Part shown: positions 20,048 through 32,577 of the stretch, piece by piece
Layout of the letters: every line of letters starts with the position of its first letter
Numbering within the stretch: position 1 is the first letter of the stretch
Assembly: GCA_027382625.1 (NCBI GenBank)
Contig: JAJKFJ010020725.1
Coordinates: forward strand, 88,200 to 152,199
Source of the DNA: Tetmemena sp. SeJ-2015
Taxonomy: Eukaryota; Ciliophora; Spirotrichea; Sporadotrichida; Oxytrichidae
Direction: 5' to 3'
Length of the DNA stretch: 64,000 nucleotides
Program-made: the position numbers and the translations under genes
The notes under the pieces: generated by a model
Seen by the model: only the letters and a program-made list of their open reading frames with translations
Told to the model about the DNA's origin: nothing
The model's database searches: none

Positions 20048-23000
20048 TCATTCTCTTTTCTTAAGCGATGGTATTTTAGAAACGAACATGCTTTTTGCAA
20101 CCTACTAAGTTTCACTATCTAAAGTCCTATCATTTCTTGAATTTACCGGAAGAGGACTCATCATTTAGGTTCTCTTGCCTGAAGCATTAACTCTTTCACT
20201 TCCCTCTGTAAACAATCCAGCATTAGTTCTTTTAGGCTTTGGGGATTACCTCCCCTAAAAATTTTATTTATGAGATGCCTGCGTGTTCAAAGTACTCGTT
20301 GATGCGGTATTTGAACTGACCATCCTTTCAATATTTTTCAACTGGCTCTCAATTTAATTGGTGGTTGCATTTACCTTAGCTCCTTTCTTGGGTTTAGAGC
20401 CACTCTTCCCCTCCTCATAAGTCTATATCTGGAAGACATTTTTCTTCATAACTCTTCTCACATCAACTATTCCAACCACAGTGTTTTTTCCATCATCCTC
20501 TAAAAATGCAGAAATTAATTTAACTCTAAAACTTACTTCTCTCTTCATGGTCACTGCCGAAGCTTTTATCCCTCTTTGCTGATTTCTACCTTTTCTTCTT
20601 CTCACTGTCTTCCTTCAACTTTTGCTTAATCTCATCGATATCAACTGCAGTTGCACCTGTAACTTTGCTCCTTCTATTAGTGTTCAAAGCTGAGTGCCTT
20701 CCATTGTTGTTATCATCCTCATCTGTCAAGAAACCGTCCTTCAGCAAGCCTCCTCCTATATCTAATCCTTCATTTATGTCATACTCTCCTTCTGTCACTA
20801 ATTTCCCCATTTCCTTGTTAAATAATAAGTATTAATGAGCATCATATCCTCTTTTTGAATCTTCTGAAGCTCTTATTAGCCATAGTACATCATGAACTCT
20901 TCGATTCCCATATATCCTCCTCCTACTCTGATCACAAGCTTCCCATTTATAATCTTCGCAAATATCTTCTTAGTACCAAAGGTGTATTAATTGTTCCCCA
21001 GCCTCTTAATTGGAACAGGACAACCTAGCTTGTTTATATAGTCAGCCAAAAGCTCATCAACCATATCTCCCTTTACAGCTTTATAAAGTTTTCTAGGTCC
21101 CTGCTTTTCAAGTCTGGTTCTGATCTGAAAAAAATATAATCACTATAAACTTAACTAAAGATATTAAATCTCATGGTATTTTGCCTTATTTTCCCGCATT
21201 CTCTTTGAAACTTCTTTTAGCTGTTTAATAAGCTCTATGATTTTCTTTTTCATTAAGCCATTTGCTCTTAGTAGCTGAAAGACATCTTCGATATTGCTAA
21301 CATTCCCATTCTTCAATAAGTTCAAATAACTTTGAGAGCTTAGAACTACAAAACGAAGAAATAACCTTAAACAAATCTTAGAATCTCCTCTTGGAATTCT
21401 TGCTAAGTCAATTCTCTTTTCTATCTGATGTCGTCATTCTTCTCTGACAGTCGAGAAACGCTGCCCAGAATTTTCCTAAGATCATTTCCTACTTGTATAA
21501 AATAATAGTAGAAGCTCCTCAAGTAAATTGACTGGGTTGCCCTTTTCGTCTACTAAGAGATCTTGGAGTGGAGTTGAAATCTTAGACTTCTGATCTATCT
21601 TTTCAATATCACTTATCAGATGTTCCTGCATATCTTTTTAAATAGTTATATGCAATTCAATAAATCATTATATCTTGAAGCTTCTCCGCAAAATCTTCTC
21701 CGATGTTAAGGAGTTCATTCAGTTCTAGTTGTCTCTTCTCCAGCTTTTTCTTAACATTCATTGAATAGAAATGATCCTCAAGTTTATCAACTAGCCGCTC
21801 CAAGAAGGAGACAGATTTTTCATTCAATTACAAATTGTCCTCCACCCTAAACATAGAAATCATATGACAATAAGTTGCTTCTTACTGATTTATTGATTCC
21901 ATAATTTGTTGCTGCTAGAATTCTGACTGCTCTGATTATAAAATACACATTCTTAGAATATCATCAAACTATTTTTACTTATAGCATTTTAAACTTAATT
22001 CTGCAAAATTGCATGTAATTTAGCATATGCATTTATTATCCTTATTCTATGAATCTTTAATTAATTTATTTTAGCTGCAGCATTCTTAATCTGCTAGATT
22101 TAAGTATTGATATAGTCACAATTATCCATAGAGCTGACTTGCTTATTCATCATTTCAGGGAGTTCATTCAGGAGTGTCTCCTACAAAAGTATTAGGAATG
22201 TTTCTAAACTTACAATAAAAGTTGCTTCCTCTGAATTAGAAGTGTAGCCATCACAATCAGAGGCTCCCTTTCCTATTTCTTCAAGTCTACTTCTAATCCT
22301 TTCTAGCCTCTCTCTCTGATCATTTTCTTTATCTTTGAGATCAGTTAGTCTCTTTGCAATATCCATGCCTCCAATCTTCCTCTTCAGTTTATTCTAAACA
22401 GTTAGATAATGCTCGAGTTCTGTAAAGATCTTAGCAATTTGTTTAAAAAAAGACTTATAGTTATCCAAGCTTTCTAGATTTTTAGATGGCATCTGCAAGT
22501 GTGTTTAGGTCTTCTAATTTCTTTGGCATCGCTAAATACTGAGCAAGTTCATTTCTCAACACCCCCATGATTTATACCTTCTCATTTATTGTAAAATAAG
22601 TAAATTTATTGACACTTTAAATTTTTGATGAGTTCAACTTTTTCTATTAGCTCTGCTAATTCAGCACTAACTTAAGTCCCTTCCTAGCTTTTTTCGAAAG
22701 GGTTCTTTCTTTGGCTGGAGCCTCCTCTGGAGTTATTACTTCTGCTGGAACTCTTCCCTCTTCTTACTGTCAACTCATCTTCGCCAAGTTGGAATTATAT
22801 ATCTGTGACTTCATTCTCCAGTCTCTTGATTTTCTAGTTCAGATCTGTCAACTCTGACTCTCTCTGCTATATCAGTTCTGGCACATCTGCGGTTCCCACT
22901 TCCTTCCTTATTTTAGCCAGAGACCTCTGGCAACTACTCAACAGTTGCTTAAACAAGAGAAGTTAAATTTATATATTGCTCTTACGACTCTAGCTTATCA

Positions 23001-26000
23001 AAGATATCTTGGCTCTATTCCAGGAATGTTTACAACTGGTCTGTGTCTAAGTTTGAGGGTGCCTCTCTATTTTATGAAGACTACTGATCTTCCAAGTATC
23101 TTAACTTTTGCTAATTCAGCTGTTGAAGACTTTGCTCAATTGCTTATTTCTACTCTTCAGCCAAAAAGATTATAGAATGGGGATAACTAAATTATGATGG
23201 TGTCCTCAATTTCTGCTAAGTCCTCTTGCTTTTAGACAATAAAACTTTCCTTCATCTTATAATCTCCCATTTCTATTCCTAGCTCCATCTCAGAGAGAAC
23301 CCTCTTGAGGCTTTCAAGCATTTTTGCAACTTAAATTTGCTTTTCAGCCTAGGAGGAAAGTTTCTCATCTATCTATTCAATAGCAGTATCTAAATCCTGC
23401 AACAGAGTTCTAAACATGGTGTGAGATTGCAGTAAAGCATCTAAATCTATTAGTCTCTTATCCATTTCAGAATTCTTTTTATCCAAGTTGGCTAATAGGT
23501 CGTCTTAATTTTCCCCATTCCTAAATAGTTGTAAATAGAAGGAGCTTATCTTACTCTTTTATTTAAGAAAGCAGATTTTAGAGATCTTAAATTTAGCTTG
23601 GAGACTTATTCTTCTTCAAATTTAAGAACTGCTCTCTGAGAACCTTATCTTGGTCTTGAAGAGTATCACGCAGTTCAATTAGCTCTTTAAGTTCACTTGA
23701 AAAGAATCCTGACTCAATGCCTAATTTTTTCTATAAAACAATTATGCTTAAGAAAAGGAGATTGAAAGTGTAATTTTAAGATTCTAAGATGAATCTTACC
23801 AGGGCATCGTATAGATCGTTTTATTGCTAGTCTTTTGCAACCTGTAGTCCTTCATTTAGACTACCATCATAAAAAAAGTATTTAAAAGACTTGAAATGAT
23901 AAAGATTGAGCTTGGATTGAATTTCTTGTATTCTATCATTGATCTAATTCAACTTATTTTTGTTAAAAGCCAGGGCCTTATCAACTTAGTTAGTTCCTTG
24001 CTATTGATTTACATTTATAAGCTTCTAGGTTGTCTGCTAAAAAGGATTTAAGCTATGCATCTAATATTAAACAAAAATCTCATATTTATCATTCAAAGAT
24101 AGAGACTCTAAAATTTAGTTGAGATCAGCTTCAAGCTTCTTTAACTCAATCAAATTAAAAATCTTCTTATTCAAAGTATTTAAATAAATTTTAATTGTAT
24201 TTACTCATCTGAGATATTTGCTAGTACATGGTATGGTACCTTTTAATCTCCTATGAGAGCAAGATCTTTGCTAAGTTCATAAATTCTGGATTTAATTATG
24301 CTAAGCTCTAACTTTTCTCATCTGCATACTAGTGTTAGGCCTTGTTAAGTCTAACTTGCTAAAAAGTATCTAATTAATTCAAATTATTTATATGCTCTTG
24401 ATATATAAGAATGAACTAAGCATCTTCAGCAGGAGGATTATAAATATAATCTCTAAATTAATTCACATGACTCAGCTCCTCAGAGTTAATTTTAAGAGCC
24501 AGCTTTAGTTCCTCAACTTTGGTTTATAGCTTGCTTATGAAATCTTCTCTATCTTTCTTAGCTACTATACATTCTCTATACTTTCTATCCTTCTTAGTGA
24601 AGTCATTCTCCATACTTAGCTCTAACTTATCGAGTTTCTAAATATCTATCCTGATGTCTTGGCATGCCTCTAAGTCTGAGTTGAGTAGGCAATTCTAGCT
24701 ATGTATGTGATTGAGTTGCTCTTTCAAATGCTCGAGAATTGGATCTGTATTGGAACCATGATCATGCTATGCTAATTTAAGCAGATTGTAACTAGAACTA
24801 CTCTTCAAATGAGTGTCTTTGATTTGGTGAAGAATATTCTCCTAGGATTATTGGAGCTGCTTTATAGATGTCTGCAACTCTTTAATTTGCTCAAAGACTT
24901 TCTTATCGAATTCTAATGTTCTTTCTTGATCTCCATAATTGAAATTGGTCAAGTAGTGGCAAGCTCTTCTTTCGATTTTATCCAGCTCTGCTTCAGACCA
25001 AAGAATCTTCTTGTTCACATCATCCAGAATAATTTATTGGTCAAGCTAAGCTTGTTAGAGTTGATCCTTTAGTTTCTTCCTCTACTAATTCAATTCTTAC
25101 TTTATCCTTTTCTACAGATCAAACATTTCTTTTTCGATAACTGGAAGCTTAGAGTCTTTTAAACTTTATAGCTGCTATTCTATTTTTTCCAATACTGAAT
25201 TATCCTAATCTCCTCCCTCTTTACCCTCTTCATATTTCTTTAAGTCATAACCAAGTTTATCTTTCAAATTTCTACAGTCATCTAGTTTTTTCATAAGAGA
25301 ATCTTTTTATCTCATTAGGTCTTTTATCAATTATTTGTCCTGCTCATTTAAATTGCCATCTTGTAGCTTTTCAAGTTCTTTATCAATATCTTATATGCCT
25401 TGATCTAGTCCCGATATTTAATCTGCAACTTCTTAGAGAAGATGATTTAGCTTCTCTAAATTTTGGTTTCTCAATCGATCTGAGTTACCACTCTGAGCCG
25501 CTTTAAAGCTGTCATTTAATTCAGATATTCTAATAAGATCCTGATTTATTTGGCTGCAGTTCTCTTTTTGAATCTGCTAGAGAGCAGCATATTACTCCTT
25601 CAAGTCCTCATGAATTTATTAAATTTGAGCTATATCTTGATCTTTTGAGAATAATTTAGACCTATTAGCAGATTTCTCCAACTAATTTTTGTGGGCGTTC
25701 AAAAGCTTGGACATATTTTAAAGTTTGGATTCTGATTTAACTGTCTCTTTTATTATTTTCTCAAGTAAGGCAAATTATGATTCATCAATATCACTCGCGC
25801 TGAAAGCTTTTTGTTTATAATTAGACAATTTAGAGAGATCATCTTGTCGAAATAACTCCAGCTCATCGATTAGTTCATCATTTTCCTAAATTAAGGATTG
25901 ATTTTTCTAGCATATGTCATTTTTCAATTTATTTAAGCACCAAATTGCTTTTCTTAGAAGATCCTCGCTTTGAAGGAAATTCTTTTCAGTATTTTATTCT

Positions 26001-27593
26001 TTGAACACACTCACCTGACTTTTCAAAGTTTTCAGTTTTACTAAATGAGCCTCTAGAGATTCTTTTCGGATCTAATTGCTATTCGCTTTCCCAAACCTTG
26101 TTATAATACTTTCTAATTCCTCTTTCATTTCTTCGACTCTGTGGTTATCTAGCTTTAGATTTGTGAGCAAAGAACTGCAATCGTCTTAAATTTCAGACAT
26201 CTTCTAATCAAAATTATCTTCCTTCACTTCTTTGAGTTTTTACAATGAAGAGTTAATATTTTATTCTGACTTCTTCTATTATAACTCTATCTATGATAAT
26301 GAAAGCTAATTGTCTCTAATCAATCTTTCCATTAACACCAATTTGTAAGCCCCATCAACTAATTCTTCCTTTGCTTCTAATTCAATCTACTATTCTTGAT
26401 GCTCTTATTAAAGTTGCAGAGATCTACTTTTGAGTTGCCTCCCTTTTTCTTCAAATTTTCTCTACTCTGTAACAATTTCATCCAAGTTATTTTCAAGTTG
26501 ATCTCTAGCCAAATCAGGCTAATTTTATCTTGCCTCCTTTTTAAGCATCATATTTTTCCTTTTTAACTCTGCACACTCCTACTCCTTCGCTTCTATTTGC
26601 TCCTCTTCTTATTGTAATTGGTCTTATATGGAATTGAGCATCTATTTCAAGACAGCAGTGTTCTAATTTTTGACAAGATTTTCTTGCTTTTGACTCTGGA
26701 GTGCCTTATTCTTTTCAATCATTCGATTATTGAGTGTGTTTAGCTATATCTATCCATTCAAAATATGATCTTCATTGTCCTCTTCTTTGCCTTCAGCTTT
26801 CTTGATTTCACCCCTTACTTGCTTTATTAAGTCTTTCTTTGAGTTTATTTCACTGTTCAGGTCTTTCAAGATTTAATCTTAAGACTTGAGAATACTGTCA
26901 CTGTCATTCTGCAACTTCTTAATGAGTGAAGATAAATAGAGATTTTTGGAGTTGAGTCTAAAAGACGCTCTATTTAGCGAGTTCTGCATCCTACGCAACC
27001 TGGTTGAGCTGAGATGCTTTCTTATCTATTCTACACTAGTTAAGTAAGAAACTGTTTACTCTATCAAGGAGAATGGCCTTTTGTACTTAGTTTTCCTCAA
27101 TCTTAGAAGTAAGGGCATTCTCTATTTAAGCCTATCGCTACTTAATTTACTCCTGCCTTTAAGTTAGCTCTTTCGCTTCTTTGTCCATCCTTGTTGTAAG
27201 ATTTTGACTTATAGCATCTAGGATATTTAGGTTCTTCATCAACCGCCCAACCTGCTTCTCATTTTATCTATAGGTTGATGTTTAATCGATTCAGTTTTAA
27301 GCTTACTGAAATATGGAAATGCTATTTGGAGTAATCTTGTCAAGACTATTTGTTGAACTGCCACTACTCTTCACTTAATGTGCAGGAGTCTTATTATAAT
27401 CAGAGTTTTCATTTTACTATCTCCCACTGTTCTATTATCTCTATTAGATAGCAATGAGACTTACATTATTTGCTACTCTTTGCAAATCCGATGTGGCCCT
27501 ATCTTCATTAAAAAAATTAGCTGAGTTGGTCTCAGATGAATTCGCAGTTTGGTTTTGAGAAAGTAGACTTGGCCATGATTTTATTTAATCCAT
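20048..27593 (-). CDS. Giant coiled-coil protein with C-terminal GAS2/GAR domain (spectraplakin-like)
   Basis: The start is MDQIKSWPSLLSQNQTANSS at 27593. For more than 6 kb the minus strand reads as Gln/Glu/Lys/Leu-rich coiled coil when TAA and TAG are Gln; examples are KEAKELTQRQEQIKQRQAQI and EEEQIEAKEQECAELKRKNM. Frame shifts at intervals imply small IESs. Near the end a GAS2-related domain appears: LGCPVPIKRLGNNQYTFGTK, KIFAKIINGKLVIRVGGGYM, GIEEFMMYYGQQELQKI. The RVGGGY/W-x-EF core is the signature of the microtubule-binding GAR module of Gas2 and spectraplakins. A Ser/Lys-rich tail follows (a 37-nt intron at 20500-20536) and ends VSKIPSLKKRE, TGA 20048-20050. About 2,300-2,500 residues. 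No calponin-homology domain was recognised at the start. Probably a cytoskeletal linker; one gene or two cannot be decided without transcripts. Confidence 0.65.
20500..20536 (-). other. Very short intron, 37 nt
   Basis: GTAAGT donor and TTTAG acceptor. Removal joins SDHEERKDDGKNTVVGIVDV; retention shifts into a stop. Confidence 0.6.
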
Positions 27594-27829
27594 ATCTTTT
27601 AATTTAAATTTAAAAATAATTAATAGTCAAGAGGAGGCAAATAACATCTTATACACAGAAATTACTAACTATAAAAGAAAAAGCTTAAAAATCTTAACAA
27701 AAATAGTCATAAATGATTCAATAAAAAATAACTTATTCGATAAGTATAAAAAATTAAATTAAATGATTAGTAGGAAGATATACAAGGTACTGATAGATAA
27801 ATGCTTAAAAAGTACATAGGTGATGATGG
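27594..27829. other. AT-rich spacer, about 240 bp
   Basis: Lies between the start of the coiled-coil gene and the stop of the next minus-strand gene. No feature seen. Confidence 0.5.
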
Positions 27830-30103
27830 TCAGACCAGTCTTTGCTTTTTAAAAGGCTAATTCTTCTAATTTTAATCAGGTAGAGACTCATTTTATCTTT
27901 GTCTGTGGTCTATTGAAGCTGCAGAAGTATAGTTAAGCTGGCTTATTTGATTCTGCTGCCTGAACTCTCTATCACTTTAATAGAACTTAACTAATTAAAG
28001 AGTTAAATTTAATAAAAGTCAGTTGGAATCAGCCTCTTTTAGAGAAGTTAATTTCTGTTGCTGAAATTCCCCCCATATTAGAGCCTCTACTACTAATCTA
28101 TAATTGGTCTATGTTGAGAAGTTTCCTGATAAGAGAGTCCTCTTTAATGGTTATTATTGTTTGACTAATAGCTCAAAGTATTTGCACTCTGATGATGATG
28201 ATGGGTTTATTGTCTTTAGAGAATAGTTTGATTTCTGGGGAAGTAGTCTAAGTTTTACTTTGCACTTTACTCTTGGACATTTTGAAATTGTGAAGCAGGT
28301 TACCTCGTTGCAAGCTATATTTTAAACATATGTACGTAATGATATAGCTATACATAATAAGATTATCAAGCTGTTGTATTTGAGGAGCTTTGAGTGGAGG
28401 AGCATATGATGGTTTATTTTATGGCTCAATTAAGTTTGCTGAAGGCTTGGTACTAATGAACTCACTTTGATCAATCTCCTCTATATCACTATCATCATTA
28501 ACTGTCCTCAGTTATTCTATTCTCTTAGGTGTCTGACTATCTCTCTGTAAGCTCAAACCTTGGGAAATGAAATTTTGTTTCTACCCATATTTAATCTTAT
28601 AATAAATTAATATTCTACAATGAATTTAAACTGAAATTAAAAGAAATAAGTTAACTCAATTTGAATGCAATTTATATTGAAGTTGTCTATTAATTTGATC
28701 CCCAACTTAGCTAATTTATTGATTTTGAAAAGGAAAACTATTTCCTAGGTTGTTTTGCTTCTGCAGATTTATCTATTAAATCTAGTTTCTGATTTGGGTC
28801 TGTCGCTGCTGAGTGGCACTGAAAGAGTTTAGAGAAAAACCTGATTGCGATCCAATTTAAGAACTCATCTAGTAGTTTGTGGCATAATTTAAGGCTTTGT
28901 TTTAGTTTTATTTAGCTATCTGTATTATAGAGCTTTATGAGTTTAGTAGCCCTCGAGTACTCCCATTCAAGATCATCCTAGATGGTTGATTGTAGCTTAA
29001 TTAGCTGCCTTTTTAAATCTACAGTAACAATTTTAAAATGTAGAAATATATTTAGCCTTAACTCTTTCTTAGTGCAATCTGAAATCTAAGATGGTTTTGC
29101 CTGGATGAATCTCTTTTGACTTCTGTGACCTCCTCATCTGATTCACTAGAATCCTCTTCGTCACTTATCTCATCCGAGTCAGAGATAATTTTGGAAGAAT
29201 TTTCAGTAGATTTGCGCTGCAATGACACCTTTCCTTTCTCCTTCTTTTTACTCTTATCATCTCTCTGAGCCGATTTTATACTAAAGCAAAGCTATAAAAA
29301 TTCTGATTTGTTTTTCTTCTCTTATTTATCTGCAACTGGTTTTACTTTTCTTGTTTCCTTTTTCTCCTCCTCTTCAACTCCCTTGCTTTTACTTTCTTCC
29401 TCTTAGAGAATGGAAACCTTAGATATCTAATTTTGTGCTTTGAGTTGCTTATTCTTTTGTTTCTTGCTGCTAGTTATTTTCAAAGATTTTGAGTAGAGAT
29501 TCTTAAAATACTTATTAAATAATAATCAACAATATTAAAATAATCATAGTTGTCGTCTAGCTTTTGATCTTCGTATAAATCCTGAGTGAAGCCCTCAAAA
29601 AATAAATTGTTCACACACTAACTGCTTGAAGTTGTCTTCACTAATAGAATTACTCATATTAATTTCGCTGATAGACCTTGAGCTTTAATCAAGTAGGATT
29701 TGATGTCTATCGATAATCAAATCCTTAGGTTTTAGTTCATAAGCAGATGAGAAATCGATGCAAATAGGCTTTACTTCTAAGCTAGCCAGTGACTTGAAAC
29801 CAGCTTTGTACAGTTTTTACACATATGATCAAATTATACTACACAAATATTTGAAAATGAGTCTTGAGTTTTAACTCTGCTAGTTTGGAGTAAGAATGAC
29901 TTATCGAATTCTACTAAGTCCTTGAATTCACTTTCACCAATTTTCGCAAAAAGATGCTTCGTTTAAAGAGGAGTGTTTTAATTTTTAGGCTGCTTGTTTT
30001 TCTAAGAAGTCTTAGTCTAGGCAGACTCGTTGACTTGCTAATTTTGTCCTTTTTTGTTTAATTTTTTAGCAGATGGACGAGTTGCGGATTAGCTTTCGTT
30101 CAT
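27830..30103 (-). CDS. Unrecognised acidic low-complexity protein
   Basis: The start is MNESQSATRPSAKKLNKKGQ at 30103. The first 500 bp has ordered-looking pieces (KHLFAKIGESEFKDLVEFDK; SLASLEVKPICIDFSSAYEL; NFKQLVCEQFIFEGF). Then come Lys/Glu/Ser-rich stretches such as KSKGVEEEEKKETRKVKPVA and DSDEISDEEDSSESDEEVTE. The last part is Gln/Ser-rich and ends QPFKKQRLV, TGA 27830-27832. Several frame changes imply IESs. The acidic Ser tracts resemble casein-kinase-2 targets of nuclear proteins, but no domain was recognised. Confidence 0.5.
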
Positions 30104-30196
30104 AAATTAACTTAAAAGATTATATTTTATCTATTTTCTAATTTGATTCAAACTTAATTCATTATCATCCAATATATTATGTCAATCGACTATTGT

Positions 30197-32328
30197 TGAT
30201 CATAATTTAGATTCAAGACAGGCGGATAGAAACAGCAACAACGGGAGCGGCAGTAATAGTAATAAGGGAATGTTTCAAATAAGCAACACAGAGGACTATG
30301 AATATGCAATCAAAGCAATTTAAACTAACTCTAGGAATTTTTAGACCGAAGAATTTTATAATTGCTTGATTTAATTACTTATATTTACAAGAAGAGGAAG
30401 TTTCAATTAAATCAAATGAAGCGCACCTAATCATAAAATTTCACATAAATAATGAGAAAGTTATTAAAACTCTTACTGTTGTGGACTTAGCTGGAGTTTA
30501 GCCAATAGAGCATCAAGTGTATCTGGACAAAAAGGAAATTATTCCTAATTCAATTTGATAATTAAAATCTGAAGTAGATTTATTAAGTCTTTTTGACGTT
30601 TTAAAGATATAAATATATCAAGATAGATAATGAAACTCTTAGTTATTCAAGAAGAAATCTGTTTTATGCTAATAATTTAAATTAACCCTTATTTTGAGCT
30701 ATTTTAGTATTTTATAATAACAGCTCAAACAATTATGTTCACTATCTGCTGAAGACTATGACTAGCGCATATAATTTTGGCTAACTAGTAGATAATTAGC
30801 AAACAGGAAATTAGAATAATCCAAACTAAAAAACACCCAAACTTAATAAAAACTCAAAGATATGCTAATTTTTGTTTCTCAAATTATATTTAAGGAGATG
30901 GACTCCCTCATCAATTCTAACTCCAAGCTGAATTTCATATATCTCAAATAAGAAGAAATAACTTAGATAAATTAAAGTAGAAAAATGCGATACAACTCAT
31001 GCAGCTGCACCAAATAGGCTCTCAGTATGTGGTAGACGAGCATGTTCATACTACTTCAATATCAAGGAATGCTATTCAAATTAGCGAAATGAAGGCTGCT
31101 CAAATATAGATATAACGTTTATTTTTATTGCTCAAGAAGCCATAACTACATAAAAGCTTGAGAAATAGTAACAAGTGACCAAGGCAACTTAAAATACTAG
31201 AAAGAAGTGGATTCAAAGCAAAAGAGACCAGCTCAAGAACACAATTTAGAAGTATGAGCAAGACAATTCACTCACTAGACAGGTGGTTTAAGAGACATTC
31301 CAAGGAGAGGCGGATTAACCTGATGCTCCTGAAGTATTGGAAACTTAGCCCGCCAAAAAGTCAATAGATCTATCTGAAGTTATTAAATAGCACGAAGAAT
31401 CCAAGGGATAAACTTTTGATGCAGAGGATGGAAGAAACTTAAATGTGTTTAAGATTAATGAGCATTCATTTGCACGAGGCATCGCAGACTAGTAAAATCA
31501 TTTCAATAAGTTCGACTAGCCAACAATACTCATCACTTAAAATACGCAAGACAACATTATTATGCAAGATGAAGCATAGATAAAGAAGTCTTTGTTGAAA
31601 AGTGAGATTTCTGAGATCATGAAACTGATAGATGGGAACAACTAGCCTGCAAGAAATCAAAACAGTTCACATCTTAAGATACAGGAGAACAATTCATTCC
31701 TATTATTTTCCACTATCAGAGCCCACATGAAAGAGAGATGATGGCTTTGCATTCCAAAGTAAATGCTCTTGATGAATAGATTCATTTGATCATGATAAAG
31801 ACTGACTAAATATTGGAGAGCTTCAATGAGACTTAAAACCTCAAGGATATCAATTCCTAGGAACTGAGAATCGTTATTCAAAATATCGATTTGACTTAAC
31901 AAGATCTTCAATAACTCATAGAGTAGAGTTTGCAATTAGATCTCTTTTAGACATTTAAGGAGTAGTTCAGAGAATTTGATCAAATACTTGCTTAAATTAA
32001 GGATCAGCTAGTTAAGATACAAAGCGATATTATAATCTCTGGAACTTCCAACTATATATATTTATTAAAAAATATTATAGCATGAGACAGTCTAATAACA
32101 TAAACCCATTAGTTTCACCTCTCAATACCAGTTAAGAACAAAGAAAGCCGCATCAATTTTTTTAATAAATTAGGATCCACAAACCCCTTTAGATAAACCT
32201 TTTCTCCTGATGAGTTCAAAAGACAAACTCATGACTAATCTCTTAATTAAAAATTGCATTAAGATTATGGAGGAGGCTTGAACAAGGCATTTGATTGGGA
32301 ATTTATTTTTTAGAAAGCGTATAGATGA
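30197..32328 (+). CDS. Kinesin, carboxyl half with switch II and tail (probable scrambled gene, part 2, inverted)
   Basis: It opens at TGATCATAA (30197-30205), the same nine bases that end the minus-strand kinesin block. Motor-domain pieces follow: MFQISNTEDYEYAIKAIQTN (strand before switch I), EAHLIIKFHINNEKVIKT, then LTVVDLAGVQPIE. This is the VDLAG switch II motif that coordinates the ATP-bound state. Past the motor a Gln-rich coiled-coil tail runs (EKQQQVTKATQNTRKKWIQ; SEISEIMKLIDGNNQPARNQ; TDQILESFNETQNLKDIN) to DWEFIFQKAYR, TGA 32326-32328. No P-loop occurs here; it lies on the minus strand at 17.9 kb. Frame changes near 30,380, 30,560, 31,130, 31,730 and 32,050 suggest IESs. It converges on histidine kinase A (250 bp gap). 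Confidence 0.65.
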
Positions 32329-32577
32329 AGTTAGCAAACATTTACGAGAAGTTTTTCATAAATTGTGATTTAAATTTGGATAGCTTTATTTTCATGAAAC
32401 TGTAATCTTTGATAGTGACTGAGGAAGGGAGATACCTCGCAGCCACAAAGTCGAATTCCAAACAGCTTCAAAGGATTGAATAATTTATATTTCTTTCGAT
32501 ATCAAAAAACGAGTATTTTTGAGAATGATGATTAATTAAATATTTTGAAAATTTGATATGTAAGCTTTCATAAATAC

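Noticed and set aside
22945..23175. Plus-strand 76-codon ORF within the giant gene
   Set aside because: The opposite strand is continuous coiled coil here; the ORF is an antisense shadow.
31466..31935. Two adjacent minus-strand ORFs
   Set aside because: They lie opposite the Gln-rich kinesin tail on the plus strand, which is open under the ciliate code.
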